From: Paraburkholderia franconis
Lineage (GTDB): Bacteria; Pseudomonadota; Gammaproteobacteria; Burkholderiales; Burkholderiaceae
Direction: 5' to 3'
Assembly (NCBI RefSeq): GCF_009362735.1
Contig: NZ_WHNP01000032.1
Span: 1-64,000, forward strand
Length of the DNA: 64,000 nt
Below, piece by piece: positions 1-8,687 of this stretch. Positions within the stretch are counted from its first letter, which is position 1. Each line of letters starts with the position of its first letter. The position numbers were made by a program, and so were the translations under genes. The notes below the pieces were generated by a model that made no database searches, was not told where the DNA came from, and worked only from the letters and a program-made list of their open reading frames with translations.

Positions 1-175
1 CGACGGCGCGTTGCCCTTGCAAAGTCTTGACGTTCGCGAACCGCTCCATCAGCTCTGACAGCTCCGCTTCGATTGCTTGTTGAATCACTTGCCGCGCCCC
101 GTGACGAACCAATTCGTCCAAACCAAGCCCGACTCCCGATAGACCGACGACTGCTTTTTCCGTATCCTTGCTCAT
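1..175 (-). mobile_element. IS256-family transposase, N-terminal part (cut by window edge)
   Basis: Reading the minus strand from the ATG at 175-173 gives MSKDTEKAVVGLSGVGLGLD and then a helical stretch rich in Glu and Arg (ELVRHGARQVIQQAIEAEL). This is the usual N-terminus of IS256 (Mutator) family transposases, DDE enzymes that move the element by cut-and-paste. Only 58 codons lie in the window, so integrity cannot be judged. The upstream DNA on this strand (176-329) should contain the end of the element, and the group II intron starts directly beyond it, so two mobile elements are nested or abutting here. Confidence 0.75.
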
Positions 176-329
176 GGTGGATGGTTTGATTTTTTGCTGG
201 TTTCCGACTTCGACAATCAGATTCTCAGCTGAAACCTCCACCGCTTTCAACTTCCCGCATCAACTCCCCCGTACACCAGATTCGACTTTAGCTCCCGCGA
301 GGAAGGCTGTTAGCGCTGCGGGTATAGGA

Positions 330-2260
330 GTGCGGAGAAAGCGAATGCCGTCCTGTAATCGGGCGGATAGGGATTGCGTCGCGAGGCAACATCATCCCAC
401 GCGAAAGCGTGCAGACTTCCGCGTGGTCTTTCGTCACGAGAGAGCTTGAGTAACCTTCAAAGGAGGAGAAGCAGATGACTGCGCAGACATTCGGCACGGG
501 TGCGTCCTCCGACCGCACGATGCATTGGCACGGTATCAATTGGGCACAATGTTATCGCGAAGTCAGACGGCTGCAGGCACGTATCGTGAAGGCCACACAG
601 GCTGGCAACCATGGGAAGGTGAAAGCCCTGCAGTGGTTGCTGACCCACTCGTTCAGCGGCAAAGCACTCGCCGTCAAGCGAGTGACTGAGAATCAGGGCA
701 GGCGGACACCGGGCGTGGACGGCATCACCTGGTCCACTCCAAAGTCCAAACTCGCAGCAGTGTTGTCGCTCAAACGGCGTGGCTATCGGCCGCGCCCGCT
801 GAGGCGGATATATATCCCGAAGGCCAACGGGACAAAAACTCGCCCTCTGGGAATTCCTTGCATGGTCGACAGGGCACAGCAGGCGCTGTATTTGCTGGCC
901 CTCGAACCCGTTGCGGAAACAACGGCTGATCCGAATTCATATGGGTTCAGGTCTGCGCGTTCAACCGCCGATGCAATCGAGCAATGCTTTCGGGCATTGG
1001 CAAGAGACAGTTCTGCATCGTGGATTCTGGAGGCGGATATCCGAAGCTGCTTTGATGAAATTTCGCATGACTGGCTGATCGCCCACATCCCGATGGACAA
1101 AGCGATACTGCGAGGATGGTTGAAGGCTGGCTACCTTCATAACCAGATTCTTCACTCAACTGAAGCGGGTACACCACAGGGTGGAATCATCTCGCCCACG
1201 TTGATGAACATGACGCTAGACGGACTGGAGCGCATGCTGCGTGCGAAGTATTGCAGCGGCCGCACGCATCCGTTAAAGGTCAACATCGTTCGTTATGCAG
1301 ATGACTTTGTCATCACTGGCGTAACGCGTGAAGCTCTGACGGATGTTGTGCGGCCAATGGTCGAGCGGTTCCTGGCGGAACGGGGATTGTCGTTATCGCC
1401 GGAAAAGACCCGGATCACACACATCGACGATGGGTTCGAGTTCCTTGGCATGAACGTGCGCAAATATGGCGGCAAGTTGTTGATCAAGCCTGCCCGAGCG
1501 AACGTCCAGCGCTTTCTGCGCAAGCTGAGGCAAACTGTGAAGGTGAGTGCGTCGGTGCGACAGGATCAATTGATACGCAAGCTCAATCCACTGCTGCGCG
1601 GATGGGCAAACTATTATCGGCATGTCGTCTCGAAGCACATCTTCCAGGCAGTCGGTCATGCGGTCTGGCAGTGTCTGTGGAACTGGGCGAGGCGCCGGCA
1701 TCCGAACAAAGGTGCGGGGTGGGTCCGGCGGAAGTACTTCCGAACCGTCGGCGCCCAACACTGGGTCTTTGGTACGGAGACTGGTACAACGCTCAGTTCA
1801 GGAGAGCCTGAACTTCTGAAGCTCTACGACATTGCAGGCACGCCGATTCGACGACACCGGAAACTCAAGGCGACTGCAAACCCATTCGATCCACAGTGGG
1901 AACGGTACTTCGAGGATCGGTTAGGCCTCGCCATGCTCGACTCACTCAAAGGTCGAAAGCAGTTGATCCGGTTGTGGCTCGATCAGGCTCGTTCGTGTCC
2001 GGTCTGTCAGCAGATGATCACGAAATCCAGTGGCTGGAGTCTATGCCACGTGATTCGGAAAATCGATGGCGGCAAAGATACGCCGGGAAATCTGGTCATG
2101 CTGCACTCGGAATGTCGCCGGAACGTGCGTGCTCTCGGACTCTCAGTGGTGAAACCGGCTCGGTCAGACGGGCTTTGCAAGGCTCGAGCGGAGTGCGGGG
2201 AAACTCGCATGCTCCGTTCCAAGGGGGCGGCGGCGCCGTAATGCGTTGCTGCTACCCGAC
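330..2260 (+). mobile_element. Group II intron, complete (RNA plus maturase ORF)
   Basis: The 5' boundary is set by GTGCG at 330-334, matching the bacterial group II start consensus GUGYG. Near the 3' end, 2190-2223 forms a domain V-like hairpin (GAGCGGAGTGCGG, GGAAAC-type loop region, TCGCATGCTCCGTTC). A GC-rich domain VI follows, and the element ends with CTACCCGAC at 2252-2260, a common 3' end for this class. The maturase ORF lies in domain IV. The intron stands between the IS256 remnant and the pobA promoter region. The exact ends are inferred from consensus, not from an empty-site comparison. Confidence 0.75.
475..2241 (+). CDS. ltrA: Group II intron reverse transcriptase/maturase
   Basis: This 588-residue protein helps the intron RNA splice and copies it into DNA during retrohoming. 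It has an RT domain (about residues 75-330) with the catalytic RYADD box at residues 273-277 and the TPQGGIISP motif before it, then a maturase X domain (about 340-450), then a C-terminal HNH-like zinc region starting at the CPVC at residues 508-511. A strong GGAGG-type site precedes the ATG. The HNH part looks degenerate: the usual paired histidine reads SLCHVIRK, and the terminal CHRxxH reads CRRNVR. Second-strand cleavage may therefore be lost although the RT core looks intact. The 3' end of the ORF runs into domain V. Confidence 0.93.
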   Translation: MTAQTFGTGASSDRTMHWHGINWAQCYREVRRLQARIVKATQAGNHGKVKALQWLLTHSFSGKALAVKRVTENQGRRTPGVDGITWSTPKSKLAAVLSLKRRGYRPRPLRRIYIPKANGTKTRPLGIPCMVDRAQQALYLLALEPVAETTADPNSYGFRSARSTADAIEQCFRALARDSSASWILEADIRSCFDEISHDWLIAHIPMDKAILRGWLKAGYLHNQILHSTEAGTPQGGIISPTLMNMTLDGLERMLRAKYCSGRTHPLKVNIVRYADDFVITGVTREALTDVVRPMVERFLAERGLSLSPEKTRITHIDDGFEFLGMNVRKYGGKLLIKPARANVQRFLRKLRQTVKVSASVRQDQLIRKLNPLLRGWANYYRHVVSKHIFQAVGHAVWQCLWNWARRRHPNKGAGWVRRKYFRTVGAQHWVFGTETGTTLSSGEPELLKLYDIAGTPIRRHRKLKATANPFDPQWERYFEDRLGLAMLDSLKGRKQLIRLWLDQARSCPVCQQMITKSSGWSLCHVIRKIDGGKDTPGNLVMLHSECRRNVRALGLSVVKPARSDGLCKARAECGETRMLRSKGAAAP

Positions 2261-2358
2261 CCCGCGTTGACGGCTGGTCGATCGCGAGTCAACAGTAGCC
2301 GACGCCTTCCGCGTCTGACCAGGCTACCCGCACGATTAAAACCCTCACCATCCATTAT

Positions 2359-2385
2359 CGCGAATCAAGATATCGCTTATTCGCG
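2359..2385. promoter_or_regulatory. Candidate PobR operator upstream of pobA
   Basis: Inverted 7-bp arms CGCGAAT (2359-2365) and ATTCGCG (2379-2385) surround a second TATCGC half-motif, about 75 bp before the pobA ATG. PobR-type AraC activators bind repeated sites in the pobA promoter, so this is a plausible operator. The sequence shows only the symmetry; binding is inferred. Confidence 0.4.
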
Positions 2386-2459
2386 TCATCGCGTTGCCCG
2401 ATAAAAGGTTGGCCGGCACACTTTGATCCAAATCAAACACGCATTCAGGAGACACACAC

Positions 2460-3632
2460 ATGCGTACTCAAGTCGGCATCGTCGGCGCTGGTCCTGCTGG
2501 ACTGCTTCTCTCCCATCTTCTCCACTTACAGGGCATCGATTCGATCGTGCTCGAATCGCGCAGCCGCGAGCAGATCGAATCGACGATACGTGCAGGCGTG
2601 CTCGAACAGGGAACGATGGATCTGCTCACGGAAACAGGCGTCGGCGAGCGCATGAAAGCGGAGGGCGCGCTACATCATGGCTTCGAACTCGCTTTCGAAG
2701 GCAAGCGCCGCCGCGTGGATCTCACGGACCTGACAGGCAAGTCGATTACCGTCTACGCACAGCACGAAATCATCAAGGATCTGGTTGCGGCGCGGGTAGC
2801 CGCGCATGCCGCACTGCATTTCGAAGTGTCGGACGTGTCGCTGCACGATATTGAAAGCGGCACGCCGAGCATTCGTTATCGGCATCAAGGCGAAGCACGC
2901 GAACTGCAATGCGATTTCATCATCGGATGCGACGGCTCGCAGGGCATTTCGCGCAACGCCATTCCTGAAACGCTGCGCCGCGATTATCAGCGTGTGTACC
3001 CGTTCGGCTGGTTCGGCATTCTCGTCGAAGCGCCGCCTTCAGCAGATGAACTGATCTATGCGCGCCATGAACGCGGCTTTGCACTGGTCAGCACGCGGTC
3101 GCCGAACGTGCAGCGCATGTACTTTCAATGCGATCCGAAAGACACGGTCGACAACTGGTCCGACGACCGCATCTGGGCCGAAATGCACGCACGCGTCGAT
3201 TCGGACGATGGGCACAAGGTGGTGGAAGGCAAGATCTTTCAGAAGAACATCGTCGGCATGCGCAGTTTCGTATCGACGACGATGCAGCACGGCCGCCTGT
3301 TCCTTGCCGGCGACGCCGCCCACATCGTGCCGCCGACGGGCGCAAAGGGCCTGAACCTGGCAGTCTCCGACGTGCGTGTTCTATCGGACGCGCTGCGCGC
3401 CTTCTATCAGGAAGATCGCTCGGATCTGCTCGACAACTATAGCGAAACGGCGCTCAAGCGTATCTGGCGTGCAGAGCATTTCTCGTACTGGATGACGCGC
3501 ATGATGCACCGTCTCGACGATGCATCGCCATTCGAGCAGCAATTGCAAGTCGCGGAACTCGAACATGTGACGACGTCACGCAGCGCGGCGATTTCGATGG
3601 CGGAGAACTATGTGGGCGCCGTCGCGGTATAA
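2460..3632 (+). CDS. pobA: 4-hydroxybenzoate 3-monooxygenase
   Basis: PobA hydroxylates 4-hydroxybenzoate to protocatechuate using FAD, NAD(P)H and O2, in the cytoplasm, feeding the beta-ketoadipate pathway. The 390 residues match the family's usual length (about 394). The N-terminal GAGPAG (residues 9-14) binds the FAD ADP moiety. R44 lies in STIRAGVLEQ as in characterised PHBH, the DG motif reads GCDGSQG, and the GD motif reads LAGDAAHIVPPTGAKGLNL. A tyrosine close to the C-terminus (about residue 384) corresponds to the substrate-contact tyrosine. The RBS is AGGAG before ATG 2460. It is the likely drain for the product of the neighbouring P450 island. Confidence 0.96.
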   Translation: MRTQVGIVGAGPAGLLLSHLLHLQGIDSIVLESRSREQIESTIRAGVLEQGTMDLLTETGVGERMKAEGALHHGFELAFEGKRRRVDLTDLTGKSITVYAQHEIIKDLVAARVAAHAALHFEVSDVSLHDIESGTPSIRYRHQGEARELQCDFIIGCDGSQGISRNAIPETLRRDYQRVYPFGWFGILVEAPPSADELIYARHERGFALVSTRSPNVQRMYFQCDPKDTVDNWSDDRIWAEMHARVDSDDGHKVVEGKIFQKNIVGMRSFVSTTMQHGRLFLAGDAAHIVPPTGAKGLNLAVSDVRVLSDALRAFYQEDRSDLLDNYSETALKRIWRAEHFSYWMTRMMHRLDDASPFEQQLQVAELEHVTTSRSAAISMAENYVGAVAV

Positions 3633-3646
3633 AAGCGGTACGTGGT

Positions 3647-4262
3647 TCAGTTCAATGACAGATCGGCGTGCGCCGCAGCCTGGAATTCCTTGGGCGTCGC
3701 GCCCGTCTGCTTGCGAAAATAGCGGCTGAAATGCGCCGCATCTTCGAAGCCGAGCGCGTGCGCGATCTGTTTGTTCGCCAATCCTGAATAGGACCAGATC
3801 GCGCTGTGCGTCGCGTATCAGATGTTCGTTGACGAGCGACATCGGCGAATGGCCGAGTTCGTCTCGGCAAATGCGGCTCAATTGCGCGGCCGTGATGCCA
3901 AGTTTTTTCGGCATGGAACTCGACAGGCCGATGCTCGCGGAAATGCGCGGCGACCAGTTCGCGAAAACGCCTGACCTGGCCGCTGCGGCGATCGGCGACA
4001 GCGCTCGTTGCCGGCATCGCCGCCGCATCGCCCAACCTTGCTACTTGCACGAAAAGTGCAATCATCAGCGACATGCCGGCCGCAATATGACCGCGCGCAT
4101 TGCCGCGGTATTCCTGTTCGAGCAGCGTGAAGAGCCGCAACAGCGTGTCGTTGCCCGCTGACGTCTTCACGGAGATTACGGCGGGGCGCTGAATCACGGG
4201 CAGCAGCCCATGCGATAGCACTTTCGAAATCGACTCCAGGGCGCGTTGCGCGGCCGTAATAA
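3647..4262 (-). pseudogene. pobR: PobR-like AraC-family regulator, 5'-truncated and frameshifted
   Basis: Three minus-strand frames together read as one AraC/XylS protein. The first frame gives ITAAQRALESISKVLSHG through FREHRPVEFHAEK. A 1-bp insertion in an A-run follows, then LGITAAQLSRICRDELGHSP through QRDLV. A second 1-bp indel leads into SGLANKQIAHALGFEDAAHF and the end FQAAAHADLSLN. The N-terminal ligand domain (roughly the first 100 residues) is missing: homology stops near 4262, where unrelated DNA begins. Position and divergence from pobA suggest the original PobR activator. Indels in homopolymers could be sequencing errors, but the 5' loss cannot be explained that way. The island's own regulator is a full-length relative. 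Confidence 0.8.
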
Positions 4263-4754
4263 AGGGGTGAGGTCTTAATGCAACCCTGCTACGTAGCCGC
4301 GCTCGCTACGATCAGCCTTCTTCGACATCCCCCCGGCAAGGTTGGGTTCGCGCCGGCGGACCTGCTGAGCATACCCTCTGCGCTGCTCGTGACCGCCGCT
4401 GGCATGACGCTCTACAAGCGCCTATCGCACAAGCATTTCGCTCGCGACCGTGAACGCGCTGTCGATCGTCTCGGGGATCAGCTAGTTCGGGTAGTCGAGT
4501 CGAGAGCGGGCGTGTTGCATCGGCGATGCCGCCCGGGGCAGCGAGTTGCCGGGTTCAATTCACGTTTGCGTCTCGCCATCGATCAGCGCACCTTCTAAAT
4601 GCATCACGCTGTGACGTAGCCCGGATCGGCCACCAGGCACCCGCTGCGAACAGGGCAGTGGCGACCAACCCGGATTTGATGTGGTCAACGTGTATTTTCT
4701 GGACGCGGAAGGCGGGCGAGGTCCAGATTACTCCGGTCATCCGGCATCCATCAC
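4263..4754. other. Junction DNA between the pobR remnant and the P450 island
   Basis: About 490 bp without a convincing gene. A 106-codon plus-strand ORF (4278-4598) has no recognisable motif and a poor start context. The minus strand is broken by stops. This is probably the left boundary debris of the island insertion that removed the pobR 5' end. I saw no clear terminal repeat or attachment site. Confidence 0.4.
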
Positions 4755-4795
4755 GATGCACGTTTTGTCCGGGTTAACGTCGCCTCTGTCCATTG
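4755..4795 (+). promoter_or_regulatory. 41-bp element, copy 1 (candidate operator of the fusion gene)
   Basis: This starts GATGCACGTTTTGTCC and ends TCTGTCCATTG. It matches 8688-8728 at 32 of 41 positions with no gaps. It contains two TGTCC boxes whose starts are 21 bp apart, the same-face spacing typical of direct repeats bound by AraC/XylS regulators. It lies about 145 bp before the start of the reductase-P450 gene. The match and spacing are visible; binding by the 7755-8687 regulator is inferred. Confidence 0.6.
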
Positions 4796-4884
4796 AGGGG
4801 AACGAGGTTCAGGCTCTAAATTGGCGTCATTAAACCCACCCGGCGCTTGCGAGTAACAAGGTTGTTACCTCGCACGCCACCTGT

Positions 4885-4917
4885 CCGAGCATACCGCCAG
4901 CGCAGCGGTATGTTCGG
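4885..4917. promoter_or_regulatory. Inverted repeat just before the fusion gene RBS
   Basis: Arms CCGAGCATACCGC (4885-4897) and GCGGTATGTTCGG (4905-4917) are inverted repeats with one mismatch and a 7-bp loop. They end 24 bp before ATG 4941, and a GAGGAG ribosome site follows at about 4926. The repeat could be a repressor operator or a leader-mRNA hairpin near the RBS. It has no T-run, so an intrinsic terminator is unlikely. Confidence 0.45.
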
Positions 4918-4940
4918 GCGGTTCTAGAGGAGACATCGCC

Positions 4941-7730
4941 ATGGCCCATCAGATAACCCTCCGTTTTGAAGACGGAGTGACCCGCTTCATCGAGTGCGAG
5001 GAGAGCGAGCGCATCACCGATGCCGCCATTCGCGCCAAGCTCAACATTCCACTCGATTGCCGTGATGGTGTATGTGGCACCTGCAAGGCGGTCTGCGAGT
5101 CCGGCGAGTACGTTCTGGGCGATTGCGTGGAGGATGCGCTTAGCCCGGAGGAGGCCGGCGCCCGCAAGGTTCTCACCTGCCAGATGAGCCCGCGTTCCGA
5201 CTGCGTGATCCATATCGCCACGAATTCCGATGTCGCGGGTACCGGCCCGTCCTCCCACAGCGGACGGATCGTCGCCTGCCAACGAGCGTCAGACACCACG
5301 ATCGCCTTCTCGGTCGAACTCGAGGACCGCGCAGGTCTCAGCTTCCTTCCTGGGCAGTATGTCAACATCCGCGTGCCCGGCACCGATCAGACACGGTCAT
5401 ACTCGTTTAGCTCGGGTCCGTCCGAGCCGCACTTGTCCTTCCTTGTGCGCAATGTGCGTCAAGGGGTGATGTCGACCTGGCTCTGCGAAACTGCCAAAGC
5501 AGGGGACCCGATCGAGTTTCGCGGTCCGATGGGAAGCTTCTACCTGCGACCCATCGAGCGGCCGGTGCTGTTTCTGGCGGGCGGCACAGGCCTCGCGCCG
5601 TTCCTCTCGATGCTGGACAAGATCGTCGAGGACGGCGGTAGCCCATATCCGATCCACATGATCCTGGGTGTGAACGGCGATGAGGATCTGGTTGGCATCG
5701 ACCGGCTCGAAACCTATGCGCAGCGCCTGCCGAACTTCACGTATGCCTGCACCGTCTCCAGCCCCAACAGTGCCTATCCCAACAAGGGCTATGTGACTCA
5801 CCACATCATCGCCTCCCAGCTCAACGATGGCGATGCGGATGTCTACCTCTGCGGCCCTCCGCCGATGGTTGATGCGGTGCGCGATTTTCTCTCGTCCGAA
5901 GGGCTGACGCCGCGCAATTTCTATTACGAGAAGTTCGCCGACACCGGACTGGTGGTTCAGACCGGCGAGGAGCACATCGCTCCTGCTGATGTCGATGAAG
6001 CCTTCGACCTGCGCATGGCTCTCGAACTGGGGGCGGCTCAGCTGACCATGGGCCGGCTGTCGAGCGAGCAATTGATCCTCTTCCGCCAGCTCGCCGAGGC
6101 GACCGCGCAGTTCGTGTCCGGGAGGCGTTTTACCGATGTTGCACGCTATGTCGAGGCAAATCACGCCTTCCACATGTTTACGATCGAAGCTTCCGGGAAC
6201 GCCCAGCTGATCGCGCTGTACCGGCAACTGGCCGTGCAGGACTACATCGCTCGCGCGCTGACCGGCCAGATCGAGATCGTCGGCGATCTCGTCCAGCAGC
6301 ACCGGGATATTGTCAGCGCCTTTGAACTGGGCGACCTGAACCGGGCTCGAGATGTGATTGCGCTGCATGCGCTCCATTCCAAGGCCACGATGAGCCGGGC
6401 GCTGGAGCGTATGGCGATGGGCAAAACCGCACCCATTGCCGCAGTGCCCCCCTCTCTTCCGTCTGCTGTGCCGGAGAGCGCGCCGCAGATCTGCCCATTC
6501 ACGGCCAGGACCCTTCCGCCTTATTCGCACGAACTGGACTGGCCCGAGGGGCTGGAGCCATTCAAGGTGGTCGATGACGGCTCGCAAGGCGACCCTTACG
6601 AGCACTACCGCTGGATGCGGGAGCATGCGCCGGTGCTGCGTTGCCAGTCGGCGACTTCGGACGTGTGGTTCCTCTCGCGCTATGACGATGTCTACCAGGC
6701 GATTCGCAATCCGAAGCTGTTTTCCTCCGAGGTCGTCAGCCCGCCACCGCTGACGTTCCTGACGCTCTTCGATGCGCCCGACCATTCGCGGTTACGCAAG
6801 GTCGTCCAGCCGTCCTTCCTGCCGCTCGCTCTCGATCCCTTTATCGGGCAGATCGCGCAAAGGGCGGAGGACCTGCTCGACGCGATGATTGCCAAAGGCG
6901 GCGGTGATGTCGTCAACGATTTCGCCATCCCGCTCAGCATCTCGACCATCTCGACGATGATCGACGTGCCGAACGAGGATGAGGAGAAGATGAAGTTCTG
7001 GTCGGACGAGACCTTTAGCTACTTCGGGCGCCTTGCCCGCAACGCGCCGGGGACGGGCACCGACGAGCAGAGCGCGCAGGCTTTCTTCGCTTACCTGAAG
7101 CAAGCGCTGGAGCGGCTCGCTCTCACGGACAGCCAGTCGATCGGCGGCCACATCGCGCGCATGTGGAAGGACGGGCTGCTGTCGGAAAAGGAAGCGAAGG
7201 AGTTGTGTGCATTCGTCTTCATCGCCGGGCACGACACGACGACTATCCTCGTCGCCAACGCGTTTCGCATGTTCGCCGAACAGCCGGATCTGCTGGGACG
7301 TATCCGCGAAAATCCCGCCGACGCTGACCGTTTCGTCGAGGAGGTGGCGCGCTATCGCGGTACCGTCCAGCGCGTGAGCCGCATCACCACCGAGGCGACC
7401 ACTGTCGCGGGCGTTGATCTGCCCAAGGGCGCGGTGGTGCGATTGCTGCTGTCGGCTGCGAACCGCGACAGCCGTAAGTTTGCCGAAGGCGAGACGTTCG
7501 ACATCGACCGCGATTCCAGCGGCCACCTGGGTTTCGGCAACGGCATGCACAAATGCCTTGGCGCGCCGCTTGCCAAGCTGGAGACGCTGATCGCGACGAA
7601 AGCGCTGGCCCGCAAGATCGGCGACATTGCGCTCGATCCGGCAAGGCCGATCAAGTATGTGCGTGGCAACAATCTGACCAACTCCGGGCCGGAGCACCTG
7701 TTCGTGAAACTGGGTGGGTTATCGGCCTGA
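4941..7730 (+). CDS. Fused [2Fe-2S]/FAD/NAD reductase - FCD domain - cytochrome P450 (self-sufficient monooxygenase)
   Basis: This 929-residue protein contains four modules in order. A plant-type [2Fe-2S] ferredoxin (residues 1-95) has Cys40, 45, 48 and 80. A ferredoxin-reductase unit like BenC has RSYS (152-155) for FAD and GGTGLAP (214-220) plus CGPPPMV (304-310) for NAD. An FCD domain (about 350-495), as in the C-terminus of FadR/GntR regulators, keeps its metal-site histidines (H411, H454, H476/H479). A complete P450 (about 515-929) has I-helix AGHDTT (762-767), ExxR (E801-R804) and the heme loop FGNGMHKCLG with Cys872. Electrons should pass NADH to FAD to Fe-S to heme within one chain. 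Reductase-first order with an FCD insert differs from CYP102 and CYP116B. No frameshift or stop separates the parts. The substrate is inferred to be an alicyclic carboxylate. Confidence 0.93.
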   Translation: MAHQITLRFEDGVTRFIECEESERITDAAIRAKLNIPLDCRDGVCGTCKAVCESGEYVLGDCVEDALSPEEAGARKVLTCQMSPRSDCVIHIATNSDVAGTGPSSHSGRIVACQRASDTTIAFSVELEDRAGLSFLPGQYVNIRVPGTDQTRSYSFSSGPSEPHLSFLVRNVRQGVMSTWLCETAKAGDPIEFRGPMGSFYLRPIERPVLFLAGGTGLAPFLSMLDKIVEDGGSPYPIHMILGVNGDEDLVGIDRLETYAQRLPNFTYACTVSSPNSAYPNKGYVTHHIIASQLNDGDADVYLCGPPPMVDAVRDFLSSEGLTPRNFYYEKFADTGLVVQTGEEHIAPADVDEAFDLRMALELGAAQLTMGRLSSEQLILFRQLAEATAQFVSGRRFTDVARYVEANHAFHMFTIEASGNAQLIALYRQLAVQDYIARALTGQIEIVGDLVQQHRDIVSAFELGDLNRARDVIALHALHSKATMSRALERMAMGKTAPIAAVPPSLPSAVPESAPQICPFTARTLPPYSHELDWPEGLEPFKVVDDGSQGDPYEHYRWMREHAPVLRCQSATSDVWFLSRYDDVYQAIRNPKLFSSEVVSPPPLTFLTLFDAPDHSRLRKVVQPSFLPLALDPFIGQIAQRAEDLLDAMIAKGGGDVVNDFAIPLSISTISTMIDVPNEDEEKMKFWSDETFSYFGRLARNAPGTGTDEQSAQAFFAYLKQALERLALTDSQSIGGHIARMWKDGLLSEKEAKELCAFVFIAGHDTTTILVANAFRMFAEQPDLLGRIRENPADADRFVEEVARYRGTVQRVSRITTEATTVAGVDLPKGAVVRLLLSAANRDSRKFAEGETFDIDRDSSGHLGFGNGMHKCLGAPLAKLETLIATKALARKIGDIALDPARPIKYVRGNNLTNSGPEHLFVKLGGLSA

Positions 7731-7754
7731 ACCGGATGAGGGGGCGAGGTCGAG

Positions 7755-8687
7755 TCAGTCCGCTGCTCCCTTTTCACTCGGCAGGGATCGATCGTAGGCT
7801 GCGGAGCGGTATTCGGTTGGCCGGAGTCCCGTCTGCTTGCGGAAGAAGCGACCAAAATAGGCCTCGTCCTGAAAGCCCAGTTCACTGGCGATCTGCTTCA
7901 CGCTGAGCGTCGAATAGCCGAGCAGCCGCTTGGCCTCATGGATCGCGCGTGCATCGATCGCCTCGATTGCCGAGACGCCAAAAGTGGCACGGCAGATGCG
8001 GGAGAGCTGGCCGGTGGTGACGCCCATCTCGTCGGCATAGCTGGCGACCGGCCGCCGCTCACGGCAATGGCGGTCGAGCAGGGCACGGAACCGCTCGATC
8101 CGCGCGGCCATTGTCCGCTGCTCGGAACTGGCTGAAAGCCGGGCACTCTCGCTGAGGCGCCCGATCTTGACGAACAGGGTGATCGTCAGCGCTGCGCCTG
8201 CGGTGAACTGCCAGCGCTCGTGGCTCTGCGCCTCGTTCCCGATCGACTGAAACAGGGTCTCCAGAGGTGTACCGCGCTCGACGTCGGGGTCGATCGACAG
8301 CACCGTCGGCGTGCGCATGAATTCCAGCAGCTCGGGCGCGGCCGTCATCGCCAGCGATTCCAGTGCAGGCTGCGCGGCCGTGATGACGTGACCATCGATA
8401 TCGCTGCGAAAGTGAAAGCCGTGGACCGCGCGCGCGGGCACGACGATCAGGCACGGCGCTTCGACTGCCCAGGTCTTGCCGTCGATGAAGGTCTCGCCGC
8501 CCCCGCTGGTGACGTAGAGCACCTGGATCAACGCATCGTGGACGTGCGGCTTGATGTCGAAGTCGAAACGGCCGGCACGCAGGGAAATGGGTTCGTAATG
8601 CACCATGTCGACCCAGGATTGGTCGGCTTCCGCGCCATAGAGCGCGAAATGAAGAACGGTCCGGCGGCGCTGTTGGTCATTGGCCAT
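7755..8687 (-). CDS. AraC/XylS-family transcriptional regulator, PobR-like
   Basis: This 310-residue regulator has an N-terminal cupin-like sensing domain (HVHDALIQVLYVTSGGGETF) and a C-terminal double HTH (about 205-300; GVTTGQLSRICRATFG and VKQIASELGFQDEAYFGRFF). It resembles the damaged pobR at 3647-4262 through the middle segment (HVITAAQPALESL) and HTH, so an aromatic or alicyclic carboxylate effector is plausible. It is convergent to the P450 fusion gene (24-bp gap) and divergent from the SDR gene. The 41-bp element directly abuts its ATG (8687-8685), which suggests autoregulation. The RBS is weak. Confidence 0.9.
   Translation of the reverse strand: MANDQQRRRTVLHFALYGAEADQSWVDMVHYEPISLRAGRFDFDIKPHVHDALIQVLYVTSGGGETFIDGKTWAVEAPCLIVVPARAVHGFHFRSDIDGHVITAAQPALESLAMTAAPELLEFMRTPTVLSIDPDVERGTPLETLFQSIGNEAQSHERWQFTAGAALTITLFVKIGRLSESARLSASSEQRTMAARIERFRALLDRHCRERRPVASYADEMGVTTGQLSRICRATFGVSAIEAIDARAIHEAKRLLGYSTLSVKQIASELGFQDEAYFGRFFRKQTGLRPTEYRSAAYDRSLPSEKGAAD

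Noticed and set aside
4941..5975. Stand-alone benzoate dioxygenase reductase (BenC)
   Set aside because: The frame continues without a stop into FCD and P450 domains and no benA/benB genes are nearby.
5397..6785. 462-codon minus-strand ORF inside the P450 fusion gene
   Set aside because: Antisense shadow; the plus strand carries four recognisable domains.
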